Of a DNA stretch of 64,000 bases, positions 16,667 through 24,749 are shown in pieces. A model generated the notes under the pieces. That model made no database searches, was not told the DNA's origin, and saw nothing but the letters and a program-made list of their open reading frames with translations. A program made the position numbers and the translations under genes. This stretch comes from Desulfovibrionaceae bacterium. GTDB taxonomy: Bacteria > Desulfobacterota > Desulfovibrionia > Desulfovibrionales > Desulfovibrionaceae. Each line of letters opens with the position of its first letter. Within the stretch, counting starts at the first letter, position 1. Location of the stretch: contig JACCQO010000012.1 in assembly GCA_015709205.1 (NCBI GenBank), forward strand, positions 1-64,000. Reading direction: 5' to 3'.

Positions 16667-17076
16667 GGCTTCCTCCGCTTGTCCAGGGAGCGGAATCCCG
16701 AATAGCCCAGGTAGCCCGCGCCCATGAGCGCGTAGAGGTCGCCGGGGATGGCCTGGAACCAGGCCTTGAACCCCTCGGCGAAGCGGGTCGCGGCGTCGGG
16801 CGCGAGGACCGTGACCAGCCCGAAGGGGATGGCCGCCAGGAGCAGCACGTACATGACGTAGAGGAAACAGGGCCGCGCGCGGCTGGTCCAGCGGTCCGAG
16901 CTCCGGGCCTCGCTCACGATGGCCGCGTAGCGCGATTCCAGTTCCTTGAACTCCCCGGCCTGCTGCTGCTTGAGGAGTTCGATCTTGGCCTTGTCGCGCT
17001 CGGCCGGGTCCGGCCAGAGCTTGTCGATGATCGTGCTGCCGAGATCGAGCAGCCCGGAAATGGGGTCGAGGGCCAT
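16663..17076 (-). CDS. 3TM-type phage/GTA holin
   Basis: A 137-residue protein. The N-terminal LLDLGSTIIDKLWPDPAERD and the helix AKIELLKQQQAGEFKELESR are followed by TSRARPCFLYVMYVLLLAAI and two further hydrophobic segments, the last near GDLYALMGAGYLGYSGFRSL. This is the pattern of the three-helix holin family first described for gene transfer agents and shared with many prophages. It would open the inner membrane to let the endolysin out. AGGAGG precedes the ATG. It is first in the lysis/terminase direction and has its own promoter about 215 bases upstream. The matching endolysin is not adjacent but at 24137-24496. Confidence 0.8.
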   Translation of the reverse strand: MALDPISGLLDLGSTIIDKLWPDPAERDKAKIELLKQQQAGEFKELESRYAAIVSEARSSDRWTSRARPCFLYVMYVLLLAAIPFGLVTVLAPDAATRFAEGFKAWFQAIPGDLYALMGAGYLGYSGFRSLDKRRKP

Positions 17077-17291
17077 CTTTCCTCCTGAAACGGTTGGGAT
17101 TGGTGGGGCGGTACGGGCCGGGCCGCAGGGTGCACGGCGACGGGCCGCGCGGTGTTCTCGCGGGGCGCGGGCGTGCATGCGGCGCGGAGCCGGACCCTTG
17201 GGAAGGCCGGGGAGATTGCGGGAGGGCGTCGCAGGTGCGGCGCGCGGGATCTGAGCCGGTCGGGACCGACCGGTATCTGCAGGGGGTTCTA

Positions 17292-17320
17292 TTTTTACCA
17301 GTTGGTTAAGGAAGAGTCAA
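17292..17320 (-). promoter_or_regulatory. holin-unit promoter with phage operator
   Basis: On the minus strand TTGACT (17315-17320), a 17-base spacer and TAAAAA (17292-17297). The plus strand at 17298-17309 reads CCAGTTGGTTAA, the shared 12-base phage operator motif, here inside the spacer where a bound protein would block polymerase. The rest of the gap 17077-17400 holds no recognisable gene. Confidence 0.7.
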
Positions 17321-17400
17321 GAAAAAAGGCCCCGAAGTCCCCCAGGCTTTTGAAGGGCAGCTGGAGGAGCGGCGAAGGGCCGCACGCCCCCGGCGGACGG

Positions 17401-17772
17401 TCAGTCGGTCAAGCACAGGCTCACGTGCTCGCGCAGCGTGTCGGGGTCGATGGGTTTGGGCACGAAGGAGGTCGCGCCCAGGCCGAGCACGTCGCGCATG
17501 TCCCGGGAGTCCACCACGGCGGAGATGATGATGATCGGCAGATCCTTGAGGCTGGCGTCGCCGCGCATGGTCAGGATGAGCTGACGCCCGTCGAGTTCGG
17601 GCATCATCACGTCGGTGATGACCATGTCCACGTCCGCGGCTTCGGCGCGCAGGAAGTCCAGGGCCTGCCTTCCGTTGTAGGTCATCACGTGGGTGTGGCC
17701 CATGTCGTCGAGGATCTGGCTCACCAGGATGCCGCTGACCCGCTCGTCTTCAACGATGAGGATAGTCGCCAT
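17401..17772 (-). CDS. single-domain response regulator
   Basis: A 123-residue stand-alone receiver domain. The acidic pocket is VEDE (residues 7-10), the phosphorylated Asp54 is in ITDVMMPELDG, Ser84 replaces the usual Thr, and Lys106 is in FVPKPID. With no output domain it probably acts by protein contact, like CheY, or in a phosphorelay. It is followed upstream on the same strand by another single-domain regulator 26 bases away. The nearest kinases in this window are the hybrid kinases beyond 34 kb. Confidence 0.9.
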   Translation of the reverse strand: MATILIVEDERVSGILVSQILDDMGHTHVMTYNGRQALDFLRAEAADVDMVITDVMMPELDGRQLILTMRGDASLKDLPIIIISAVVDSRDMRDVLGLGATSFVPKPIDPDTLREHVSLCLTD

Positions 17773-17798
17773 ACCTCGGTATACCCCAGAGAATAAAT

Positions 17799-18218
17799 TT
17801 ATGTAAAGACCCGGCAACGAAACATGCTGCAATCGCGTTCGCAGCGGTTTGGGGGCACGGCCCGTTCGAGCACGGTGCGCAACCTGTCGAAATCGACGGG
17901 TTTGACCAGATAGGCCAGGGGCCGCGCCTGGTCGGCCTGGGCCACGACTTCCGGGGTGGAGTAGGCGGAGCAGAAAATGATCGGCACGCGCATTTCCGCG
18001 CGCAGGCGCAATGCGGTCTCGATACCGTCCAGGCCGCCCTCGAGCATGATGTCCAGGATGGCCAGGTCTGGGGGGTCGCCGCGGGCCATGGTCAGGGCCT
18101 GCTCACCCGAACTGGCCGTGCGGCAGCGGTAGCCGAGGCGGGTGAGGACCATGTTGAATTCCATGGCCGTGATCCGTTCGTCCTCGACGTGCAGGATGGT
18201 GGCGTTGCGCGTGTCCAT
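17799..18218 (-). CDS. single-domain response regulator
   Basis: A 139-residue receiver domain with VEDE at 11-14, Asp56 in LAILDIMLEGGLDG, Ser84 in FCSAY and Lys106 in YLVKPVDF. The wording ILDIMLEGGLDGIETALRLR is typical of receivers paired with hybrid or PAS kinases. The last 20 residues form a short Cys-containing tail (CERDCSMFRC). It appears to form a two-gene unit with the receiver at 17401-17772. Confidence 0.9.
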   Translation of the reverse strand: MDTRNATILHVEDERITAMEFNMVLTRLGYRCRTASSGEQALTMARGDPPDLAILDIMLEGGLDGIETALRLRAEMRVPIIFCSAYSTPEVVAQADQARPLAYLVKPVDFDRLRTVLERAVPPNRCERDCSMFRCRVFT

Positions 18219-18438
18219 CGTCCCCTCTCTGGCGCAGGACGCCTGTTGGTCCGCCCTTGGGCCCGCCGCGGGGCCGGCGCCACATGCGCCGCCGCGACTC
18301 TTTTGGGCGGCCCGTTACAGCCTCCACGATACTCTATAGCTGTTTGGAGGGGATGTACAGTAGGGAAAATGCGGAGATTCCACGGGGGCGCCGGCCCGGA
18401 GGCGCAGTCCGGGGCGGGCGGCGCGTTCGCGCCGGGGC

Positions 18439-18879
18439 CTACCCGGTCCCGGCCGAGGGGGCCGGGTGGGCGTCGTCCTGCGGGGACTCCTCGTCGGGCG
18501 CGCAATCGTCGGGCGCACGGTCGGCGCCAGGGGCGGGGCCGTCGGCCGGTGCGGCCACGGCGGGCAGGGAGCCGCCCGCGCCCCCCATGGGAATGACCAC
18601 GCCCTCGGACTCCAGCAGGTCGCCCAGTCCCGGCCCGAGGATCTTGCCGGGCCATTTGTAGAAGCAGTAGCCGTGCCCTTCCACGGCTTCGGCCAGCTTG
18701 GCCTGGCTGCCGCGGGAAAAGGGCAGGAAACTGGCCTTGATGGCTCCCTTGGTCAGGGTCAGGGTGCCGAAAAGGTAGAGCAGGTTGAACGGAACCGTGG
18801 TTTCCGGCGTGTCGTCCTTGTCCAGGACGAGAAAGGTGTTCGGCAGATTGGAGCCCTTGTAGACCTTGTACGTGCGCAT
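18439..18879 (-). CDS. conserved protein of unknown function
   Basis: A 146-residue soluble protein. Residues 1-95 look like a compact alpha/beta domain (TYKVYKGSNLPNTFLVLDKD, LYLFGTLTLTKGAIKASFLP). The last 45 residues are Pro/Ala/Asp-rich and probably unstructured. I chose the ATG at 18879 because upstream codons cross AT-rich intergenic sequence. I do not recognise the family. It stands between a receiver pair and divergent exported-protein genes. Confidence 0.6.
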   Translation of the reverse strand: MRTYKVYKGSNLPNTFLVLDKDDTPETTVPFNLLYLFGTLTLTKGAIKASFLPFSRGSQAKLAEAVEGHGYCFYKWPGKILGPGLGDLLESEGVVIPMGGAGGSLPAVAAPADGPAPGADRAPDDCAPDEESPQDDAHPAPSAGTG

Positions 18880-19004
18880 GATTGCCCCGGTCCCGGCGCG
18901 GCGGGATGTGATTGTTGGCGAAAACTTTTTACCGGAGTAACACATTTTTTGTGAAAATTCCACTGGCTCTTGCCCCATGCGCCGCGGAAAGCTACACCAA
19001 CGCT

Positions 19005-19652
19005 ATGGACAAGAACCAGCGCCGGTATCCGGGCGGCACACCCTGTCGCACCGTTTCCCTCCCCCCCGCCGGGAGTCGGTCGCGGTGCGGCGCCGGGCCG
19101 CGCCATCGGGTTGCGGCCCCGTTCCTGCGGACCCGCCTGCAACCGGGCCTGCTGCTGGTCCTGGCCTTGGTTCTGGCCCCGGTCCTGGTTCTGACCCTGG
19201 TCCTGGCCATGGCCGCGCCGTCGGCCTCGGCGGCGGACGTTTCCCCGCCGGCCCCGGGGGCAGCCCCGGTCTGCATGCGCGTGCGCAACCTCTCGGGCTA
19301 CGTGCTCGGGGTGGAGCGCGTTTCCGGGGACTGGTTGGGCCTGGACGGGCGCACCGTGCTTGCGCCGGGGCAGGCGGCGTGGGCCGTGGCTCTGCCTGTG
19401 GACGACGCGGAAGCCGATGCGCACTGGGGCTCGCCCATGGGCGTGCGCGTGGCCCTGGTGGCCGCGGCCGGATCCCTGCGGGCCACGCCCGCGGCCACGC
19501 GCATTCTGGTCGCGCGCATCGGGCCGCCGCGGCCAGCGGCGGAGGCGAAAGACGCGGCCTGGGCGTCGGGGCCGGGCCCGGGCGCTGCGGCGCCCTTTGC
19601 CGCCCTGTGCCCGGACGGAGCGTATTGGACGGTGGATTTCGCCGCCCCCTGA
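19005..19652 (+). CDS. exported protein of unknown function
   Basis: A 215-residue protein with a long N-terminal signal region: a basic start, then a hydrophobic core at about 50-68 (LLLVLALVLAPVLVLTLVLA) ending in AAPSASAAD, a likely signal-peptidase site. The mature part (about 140 residues) begins with a small beta-rich domain (VCMRVRNLSGYVLGVERVSG). The hydrophobic core is encoded by a short internal repeat of CTGGTC-type units. It lies 66 bases upstream of the diguanylate cyclase gene on the same strand, possibly co-transcribed. Confidence 0.6.
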   Translation: MDKNQRRYPGGTPCRTVSLPPAGSRSRCGAGPRHRVAAPFLRTRLQPGLLLVLALVLAPVLVLTLVLAMAAPSASAADVSPPAPGAAPVCMRVRNLSGYVLGVERVSGDWLGLDGRTVLAPGQAAWAVALPVDDAEADAHWGSPMGVRVALVAAAGSLRATPAATRILVARIGPPRPAAEAKDAAWASGPGPGAAAPFAALCPDGAYWTVDFAAP

Positions 19653-19718
19653 GCGGGCGGCCGGACCGGAAGAAATTCGTGGCCCGCGCTTGAAGCCGGC
19701 GGGCGCAGGGGAGGGGGG

Positions 19719-21869
19719 GTGTTCAGGCAAGCCGAACGGCGTCTTGGGCTGCAGGAAGTGAATCTGTTGGCGGTGGCGGGCCGGGCGCTTTTGCTCTGGC
19801 TGCCGCTGGTCGCGCTCTACGGCGTGCTGTTGTGGCAGTCCTGGGGCGAGGCCCGCGACCATCGGATGGCTGGGGTGTTCGCCGACCAGCAGGCCGAGGT
19901 GGACCTGCTGGCCGAGACCCTGCAGGCCGAGGTTCGCGCCCGGGTGGGCGCGGTGCGCAGCCTGGCGGAACTCCCTCCCGTGGCGCGACTGCTGGGCGGC
20001 GCGCCGGGCGAGGCTCGGGCCGAGGTGGAGGAGGTGTTCATGGCCGTGGCCCGGGCCAACCCGGACTTCGACCAGGTGCGCGTGCTGGACGCGACGGGCC
20101 GCGAGGTGGTGCGCGTGGACCGCTCCGGCCCCACGGCGGCCCCCGGGGCCGTGCCCGCGTCCGAGCTCCAGGACAAGTCGCGCCGCTACTACTTCATGGA
20201 GTCCATGCGCATGCCGCCCGGCGGCGTGTACCTTTCGCCCATGGACCTCAACGTGGAGCACGGCCTCCTCGAGGTGCCGCACAAGCCCATGCTGCGCTTC
20301 GGCATTCCCGTGGACCGGGACGGGCGCAGGCTGGGCGTGGTCGTGGTCAACTACCTGGGCAGGCTGCTGCTGGACGCGCTTTCCGGACCCGCCGTGGGGC
20401 GCATGGGCGCGGTGGGGCTGTGCAACGGCCAGGGTTACTGGCTCAAGGCGCTTGCGCCGGGCGAGGAGTGGGGCTTTCAGCTGCCGGGGGGGCGGGACTG
20501 GACCCTGGCCCGGCGCGCTCCGGAAATCTGGGCGCAGACCGCGACGCTCCGCCGTTTTCAGACGCTCGCGGATGCGGGGCTCTACTCCGTGCGCTGGGTC
20601 CGGCCTTTGCCGCTGAGTTCCGAAGGGCTGGGCATGGCCGGGAATGCCGCGACCGCGGCCGCTACGGGGAACGCTTCCGGAAGCGTGTTGGGGGGCGCTC
20701 CAGAGGGCGCAACCGCAGGCATGCCGGGGAGCATGCCCGGGAGCGCCCAAGAAAACGGGCGGGAAGGCGCGGCGGCCGACGGCTGGTGGTTGGTGTCCCT
20801 GGTGGAGGCGGCGGACGTGGACGCCGTGGTGCGGCCCGTGATCGGCAGCCATGCGCAATCGGCCGTGCTCGTCTGCCTTCTGTTCGGCGTTGGCGCCTTG
20901 GGCCTGGCCTTGGCCTACGAACGGCGCAAGCAGGGGCTGGCCTTCATCCGCAGGCAGTACGACCTGCTGGCCCAGGCCGAGGGCAAGCTGCGCGCGGTCA
21001 TGGAATCCTCCCACGACGCCCTGGTGATCACGGATGCCGCTGGCCTGGTGGAATACTGGAACGCCGCTGCCGAGTCCATGTTCGGCTATTCGGCGGCCGA
21101 GGCCATCGGGAGGCCGGTGCACGAACTGGTGGCCGCGGCGGAGGACCGGGAACTGGCCCGGCAACGGCTGACCGAGTTCGCCCGGACCGGGCAGGGGGCG
21201 ATCGTCGGGGCGGTGAGCGAGTTCCTGGCGCGGCGCAAGGGCGGCGATCGGTTTTCGGCGGAACTCGCCCTCACGGCCTTCCGCTACGATGGCGCGTGGC
21301 ACGCGGCCAGTGCGGTGCGCGACATCACCGAACGCAAGGAAACCGAGCGCAGGCTCAAGGAAATGGCCGCCACGGACGGCCTTACCGGGCTGTTCAACCG
21401 GCGGCATTTCCTGGAGGTTGCCGATGCGGAGCTGAAACGGGCCCGGCGCTTCGGCAACCCCCTGGCCCTGCTCATGTTCGACGTGGACCACTTCAAGCGC
21501 GTCAACGACACCCTGGGCCACGCCGCGGGCGACGCGGTGCTGCGGCGCATGGCCGTGGTCTGCACCCGGGTGCTGCGCACCGTGGACGTGGTCGGGCGCA
21601 TCGGCGGCGAGGAGTTCGCCGCGCTCCTGCCGGAGACCGGAGCGGACGCGGCGCGGGAGGTGGCCGAGCGGCTGCGCGGCGCCGTGGAGGCCGAGGAGGT
21701 GGAGCACGGGGCGACGGTGGTGCGCTGCACCGTGAGCGTGGGCGTGGCGGCCCTGGTGGCGGACGCGGACGTGGACGCGCTGCTCAAGCGCGCGGACACG
21801 GCCCTGTACCGGGCCAAGGAGTCCGGCCGCAACCGGGTGGTGGTGGACGGCGCGGGGTTGGTGGACTGA
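19719..21869 (+). CDS. membrane PAS-GGDEF diguanylate cyclase
   Basis: A 716-residue inner-membrane sensor that makes c-di-GMP. A first helix (about 17-41) and a second (about 385-408) enclose a periplasmic Cache-like sensor of some 340 residues. Then come a PAS domain (about 430-545, VITDAAGLVEYWNAAAESMF) and a GGDEF domain (from about 550, ATDGLTGLFNRRHFLE). The active site is GGEEF at 629-633 and the product-inhibition site RTVD at 620-623, so it should be active and feedback-controlled. It starts at a GTG behind a G-rich ribosome site. An Ala/Gly-rich insertion lies near residues 305-350. Confidence 0.9.
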   Translation: MFRQAERRLGLQEVNLLAVAGRALLLWLPLVALYGVLLWQSWGEARDHRMAGVFADQQAEVDLLAETLQAEVRARVGAVRSLAELPPVARLLGGAPGEARAEVEEVFMAVARANPDFDQVRVLDATGREVVRVDRSGPTAAPGAVPASELQDKSRRYYFMESMRMPPGGVYLSPMDLNVEHGLLEVPHKPMLRFGIPVDRDGRRLGVVVVNYLGRLLLDALSGPAVGRMGAVGLCNGQGYWLKALAPGEEWGFQLPGGRDWTLARRAPEIWAQTATLRRFQTLADAGLYSVRWVRPLPLSSEGLGMAGNAATAAATGNASGSVLGGAPEGATAGMPGSMPGSAQENGREGAAADGWWLVSLVEAADVDAVVRPVIGSHAQSAVLVCLLFGVGALGLALAYERRKQGLAFIRRQYDLLAQAEGKLRAVMESSHDALVITDAAGLVEYWNAAAESMFGYSAAEAIGRPVHELVAAAEDRELARQRLTEFARTGQGAIVGAVSEFLARRKGGDRFSAELALTAFRYDGAWHAASAVRDITERKETERRLKEMAATDGLTGLFNRRHFLEVADAELKRARRFGNPLALLMFDVDHFKRVNDTLGHAAGDAVLRRMAVVCTRVLRTVDVVGRIGGEEFAALLPETGADAAREVAERLRGAVEAEEVEHGATVVRCTVSVGVAALVADADVDALLKRADTALYRAKESGRNRVVVDGAGLVD

Positions 21870-21921
21870 CTGGGCCCGCCCGGGCTCGTCTCGGAACGGC
21901 GGCGCGCCCGGGCATCCATGC

Positions 21922-21945
21922 CTGCGCCGCCCCGGGGCGGCGCAG
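21922..21945. terminator. 24-base palindrome between convergent genes
   Basis: A perfect palindrome with half-site CTGCGCCGCCCC lies between the end of the diguanylate cyclase gene and the end of the convergent Cys-rich protein gene. It would form a very stable hairpin. No T-run follows, so it is only a possible terminator. Confidence 0.35.
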
Positions 21946-22096
21946 CCGGAACCGGCAGGGCGGCAGCGTCGGGATCGTGCGGAGGTCGTCCCGGCGGGCT
22001 TTCCGAGGGTGTGGGCCGTCCGCGGCCGGCTCCCGCTGCCTCCCGGCGCGCCCGCCCGCGACGGCGGACGGGGGAGCCGCCGGGGGAGCGAGCCCG

Positions 22097-22318
22097 TCAG
22101 GCCTTGGGCGCGGGGGGAATCTTGTTCCTGGTCTCCTTGGGCATGGGGCAGGTCCCGGCGGCGCAGGCCTCCTGCGAGCAGGGGCCGCCGCCACCGCAGC
22201 AGGCGCAGCCGCTCTTGCGGGCCTGTTCCTCGGTGATGCCGAAACGCGGCATGACGAACTGCGCCAGGGCGACGAGCACGCCCAGGCAGACGACCAGCAC
22301 GATGATTCCTTCGAGCAT
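22097..22318 (-). CDS. FeoB-associated-type Cys-rich membrane protein
   Basis: A 73-residue protein with one N-terminal membrane helix (residues 4-24, GIIVLVVCLGVLVALAQFVM) and a Cys-rich cytoplasmic tail (GCACCGGGGPCSQEACAAG, then CP). This is the layout of the small proteins that accompany FeoB ferrous-iron transporters, but no feoB gene is in the window. The cysteines could bind iron or a metal cluster. It is convergent with the diguanylate cyclase gene. Confidence 0.65.
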   Translation of the reverse strand: MLEGIIVLVVCLGVLVALAQFVMPRFGITEEQARKSGCACCGGGGPCSQEACAAGTCPMPKETRNKIPPAPKA

Positions 22319-22455
22319 TTTCTTTTCTCCGGTTATGGGCTAATGCCTTCCGGAGGGAATGTAAGTCCGCACCGGCAAAACGGCAACCGGGCATCGCGCC
22401 GGAGCCGCAAAAATCCCCCGCGGCCGTGCACCGAGCCGCCGCGAAACGAGTTTCC

Positions 22456-22740
22456 ATGAAACGAGTCAACGACATCGCCAAGGCGCGACAGGGCAAGCTC
22501 GACTACTTCAACGACGCTTTCGACGATCTGGGCATCGACCTGCCGGACATGGTCAAGTCCAGCCGCGCCAGCATGGCCAACATCGGCATGTTCCTGATCA
22601 AGTCCGAGCTTTTCGACCACGACGAGATCAAGCTGCTCATGGCCACCGGCGACCTGGAGGAACCTGCGGTCCTGGACGAGCGTGACGCGGACCCCGAGGC
22701 CATCGACCAGGCCCTCAAGCGCGCGCGTTCCCCCCGCTGA
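22456..22740 (+). CDS. small conserved protein of unknown function
   Basis: A 94-residue acidic helical protein (DYFNDAFDDLGIDLPDMVKS, MFLIKSELFDHDEIKLLMAT). No membrane segment or known motif is seen. The ATG at 22456 is preceded by a purine-rich stretch, and a GTG/ATG choice upstream is not excluded. It is divergent from the Cys-rich protein gene. Codon use is typical of the region, which supports coding. Confidence 0.6.
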   Translation: MKRVNDIAKARQGKLDYFNDAFDDLGIDLPDMVKSSRASMANIGMFLIKSELFDHDEIKLLMATGDLEEPAVLDERDADPEAIDQALKRARSPR

Positions 22741-22848
22741 TCCGTTCCGCAGGCCTTCCATCCGTCTTCCTTCCAGGGCGCTTGCGCGCAACGGGCAACC
22801 GTTGCCTCCGTTCGCCGCGCACCTCTTCGGGCGCGGTCCCGGCCGGGT

Positions 22849-23400
22849 TCACCCGCACTTTGCCCGCGCCACCTCCAGAATGAATTCGACGCGCAGTCGG
22901 ACCGGGCATTTTGGGACCTCGACCAGTTCGTAGCCGAACCTGGCGTAGCTTTCGGCCATGGCCGCATGGGTCGCCACGGCTTCCTCGAAATCCTGCCGCC
23001 GCTCGGCGTCGTTGGAGAATATTTCCTTCCACGGCGGCAGGATGCAGACCGTCCTGTTGTAGCGGCACCCGGTCGCCGCCGCCAGCAGCGCCTCCGGCAT
23101 GTCCAGCCCTTCGAAGAGCGAGTAGCCGTAGACGTCGATGATGCCCCTGTCGAAAAAGACCGGGCCGGTTGCCGCGGTGAACGCCGCGTGGGCGGTGAGT
23201 TCCCGTTCCAGCATCGCGTCGCGGAACGCCGTGCGATCCAGCCAGGGCAGCGCGGTGCCGTTTTTCGCGACCTGTTCGCGGATGACGGCGCGTCCGGTTT
23301 CCGGCGCGCAGCGAAATCCGCGCCCGGCCAGCCCGTTGATGACCGCCGTCTTGCCCGAGCCCGGGCCGCCCGTCAGGACGAGGTACTTGTCGTTCTTCAT
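22849..23400 (-). CDS. P-loop ATPase/kinase-like protein
   Basis: A 183-residue single-domain P-loop protein. Walker A GGPGSGKT is at residues 11-18. FFDRGIIDVYGYSLFEG near 84-100 resembles the DRG/DRS motif of small-molecule and nucleoside kinases, and the last third (VEVPKCPVRLRVEFILEVAR) is the end of the AAA_28-type NTPase fold. It would bind ATP and perhaps phosphorylate a small molecule; the substrate is not clear. The ATG at 23400 is used because the P-loop begins ten residues later. Neighbours give no pathway clue. Confidence 0.8.
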   Translation of the reverse strand: MKNDKYLVLTGGPGSGKTAVINGLAGRGFRCAPETGRAVIREQVAKNGTALPWLDRTAFRDAMLERELTAHAAFTAATGPVFFDRGIIDVYGYSLFEGLDMPEALLAAATGCRYNRTVCILPPWKEIFSNDAERRQDFEEAVATHAAMAESYARFGYELVEVPKCPVRLRVEFILEVARAKCG

Positions 23401-23531
23401 GTCGTGAGGCGCTCCGGATGGTGCCGGTTGCCGGTGGGTTGCCCTTGCCGCTCCCTGCGGAAGCGCGGGGGGGCTGGGCGAGCGGAGGGCGCAGCGGCGA
23501 GCGGGACGGATGGAGGCGACGGCGCGGCGGC

Positions 23532-24011
23532 CTAGTAGGCCTGGTCCACGCACTTGCCCGCGGCGTCGCAGCAGTACGTGCGCCAGGGGCGCATGCCCAT
23601 GGGTTCGGTCATGCAGCCCTTGCAGGCCCCGCCGCTGCAGGCGTCGTAGGTCTGGGTGCAGAGCCCTGCGGGCGAGGCGGGGCTGCACAGCTCGCAACGC
23701 AGGGTGTCGGCGCGGAAGCAGGCCTTGGCCAGCACCGTGCCCACGGCGTCGCCGCCCGCGGTCATGCACTGGGCCGGCTGCCGGGGGCAGACGCGGCCCC
23801 CCCCGGCCTGGGACGGCGAGACGGACAGGGCGAGCAGCAGGGCGGCCAGCAGCACCGGGACCAGCAACGCCGGGGCAGGCCGCACCGGAGGGAAGCGGAG
23901 GAGCGCGGCCCAGGGGCGCACGGTCCGCTTGCGGGCGGCCCGGGCCGGTCCGTCGCGGTCTCTGCGCGCCGTGCGCGGCATGCGCGGCAAGGGCTGGGCT
24001 GGAGCGTCCAT
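23532..24011 (-). CDS. Cys-rich exported protein
   Basis: A 159-residue protein with a long basic N-terminus, a hydrophobic signal (about 45-66, APALLVPVLLAALLLALSVS) and a mature part of about 90 residues with a dozen cysteines (CPRQPAQCMTAGG, RCELCSPA, CKGCM, TYCCDAAGKC). The cysteines probably form disulfides or bind metal in the periplasm. The start is either here (GGGG five bases upstream) or four codons earlier. I do not recognise the family. Confidence 0.6.
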   Translation of the reverse strand: MDAPAQPLPRMPRTARRDRDGPARAARKRTVRPWAALLRFPPVRPAPALLVPVLLAALLLALSVSPSQAGGGRVCPRQPAQCMTAGGDAVGTVLAKACFRADTLRCELCSPASPAGLCTQTYDACSGGACKGCMTEPMGMRPWRTYCCDAAGKCVDQAY

Positions 24012-24136
24012 GTTTGCCCCCATCCTATCCCAAGCCGGGAGAAAGCGGAAGCCGTGCCGAGCCCCGCCGCGGTGCGCCGCACGGCATGGGGGCCTGTCCG
24101 GGGCGGGACGGGTGGGCCGAGGCCGCCCGGATCGCG

Positions 24137-24496
24137 TCAGTTGTAGAGCCAGAGTGCCGGAGCGGGCTTGGACGGGTCGTCGTCCGCGTGCACGAAGTCC
24201 GCCCCCGCACCGATGCGCGTGAAGCCCGCGCCCAGCAGCCCGGCCACGATGCGCAGCCGCTCGGCCGGGGAGGCGCAGGCGATGTCCGCGGCCCGGCCCG
24301 CCAGGTGGGCCGAACCGGCCACGCCGCCCACGGCGGCGTTGTGCGCCGCGCAGCGGAAGCCGGAGGTGATGCGGAAGGGCGTGGCCGCCAGGGACCGCGC
24401 CTGGTCCAGGCGGGCCACGAATTCGGGCTGGATGTGGTTTGCGCCGCAGCAGGGGCAGGCGAACTCGTCCGTGTGGAAATGGCGGAAGGTGGGCAT
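24137..24496 (-). CDS. phage endolysin, peptidase M15A type
   Basis: A 119-residue zinc peptidase of the kind that cleaves peptidoglycan cross-links, used by phages as endolysin. The metal ligands are His64 in GSAHLAGRAAD, Asp71, and His103 in DFVHADD; the conserved FRITSGFRC precedes them. An N-terminal CPCC cluster is also usual in this family. GAGG stands before the ATG. It has no signal peptide, so it depends on a holin, and the only holin in the window is at 16663-17076. It is driven by its own promoter, divergent from the S24 repressor gene. Confidence 0.85.
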   Translation of the reverse strand: MPTFRHFHTDEFACPCCGANHIQPEFVARLDQARSLAATPFRITSGFRCAAHNAAVGGVAGSAHLAGRAADIACASPAERLRIVAGLLGAGFTRIGAGADFVHADDDPSKPAPALWLYN

Positions 24497-24651
24497 GGGG
24501 ACCTCGTGGGTGGGGGGGCGCACGGAACGCGGCCCGGCGTCGGCGGAGCCGCGGTCGTGGGCAGGGAGGGATTGGGAGGCCGGGATGGCCGCGCAGGGGC
24601 GGCCCGGGAAGGGGGGCGTCGCCGGGCCGAAGGACGGGCGGCGCGAGGATG

Positions 24652-24700
24652 GTAATAACTGTTTAGTTAACGCTTGTCAAGAAAATATCTGTACAGTTAA
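24652..24700 (-). promoter_or_regulatory. endolysin promoter with two phage operators, repressor/endolysin divergent control region
   Basis: On the minus strand TTGACA (24675-24680), a 17-base spacer and TATTAC (24652-24657), aimed at the endolysin gene. The plus strand carries two direct copies of the 12-base motif, CTGTTTAGTTAA at 24659-24670 and CTGTACAGTTAA at 24689-24700, exactly 30 bases apart (about three helical turns). The repressor gene starts 49 bases further on, so this is probably its autoregulatory operator pair. The element lies in an AT-rich island. Confidence 0.75.
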
Positions 24701-24749
24701 TCCGGAATGTCGTAGGAAGGTGGGAGGGGGCAAGCCTGAGGAGGAGGCT

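Noticed and set aside
1..17076. Diversity-generating retroelement, as in phage BPP-1 with a similar head module
   Set aside because: No reverse transcriptase and no template/variable repeat pair was found in the window; it could only lie beyond the left edge.
18759..22496. 1245-codon minus-strand frame opposite the diguanylate cyclase
   Set aside because: The plus strand carries recognisable Cache, PAS and GGDEF domains; the frame spans several unrelated genes.
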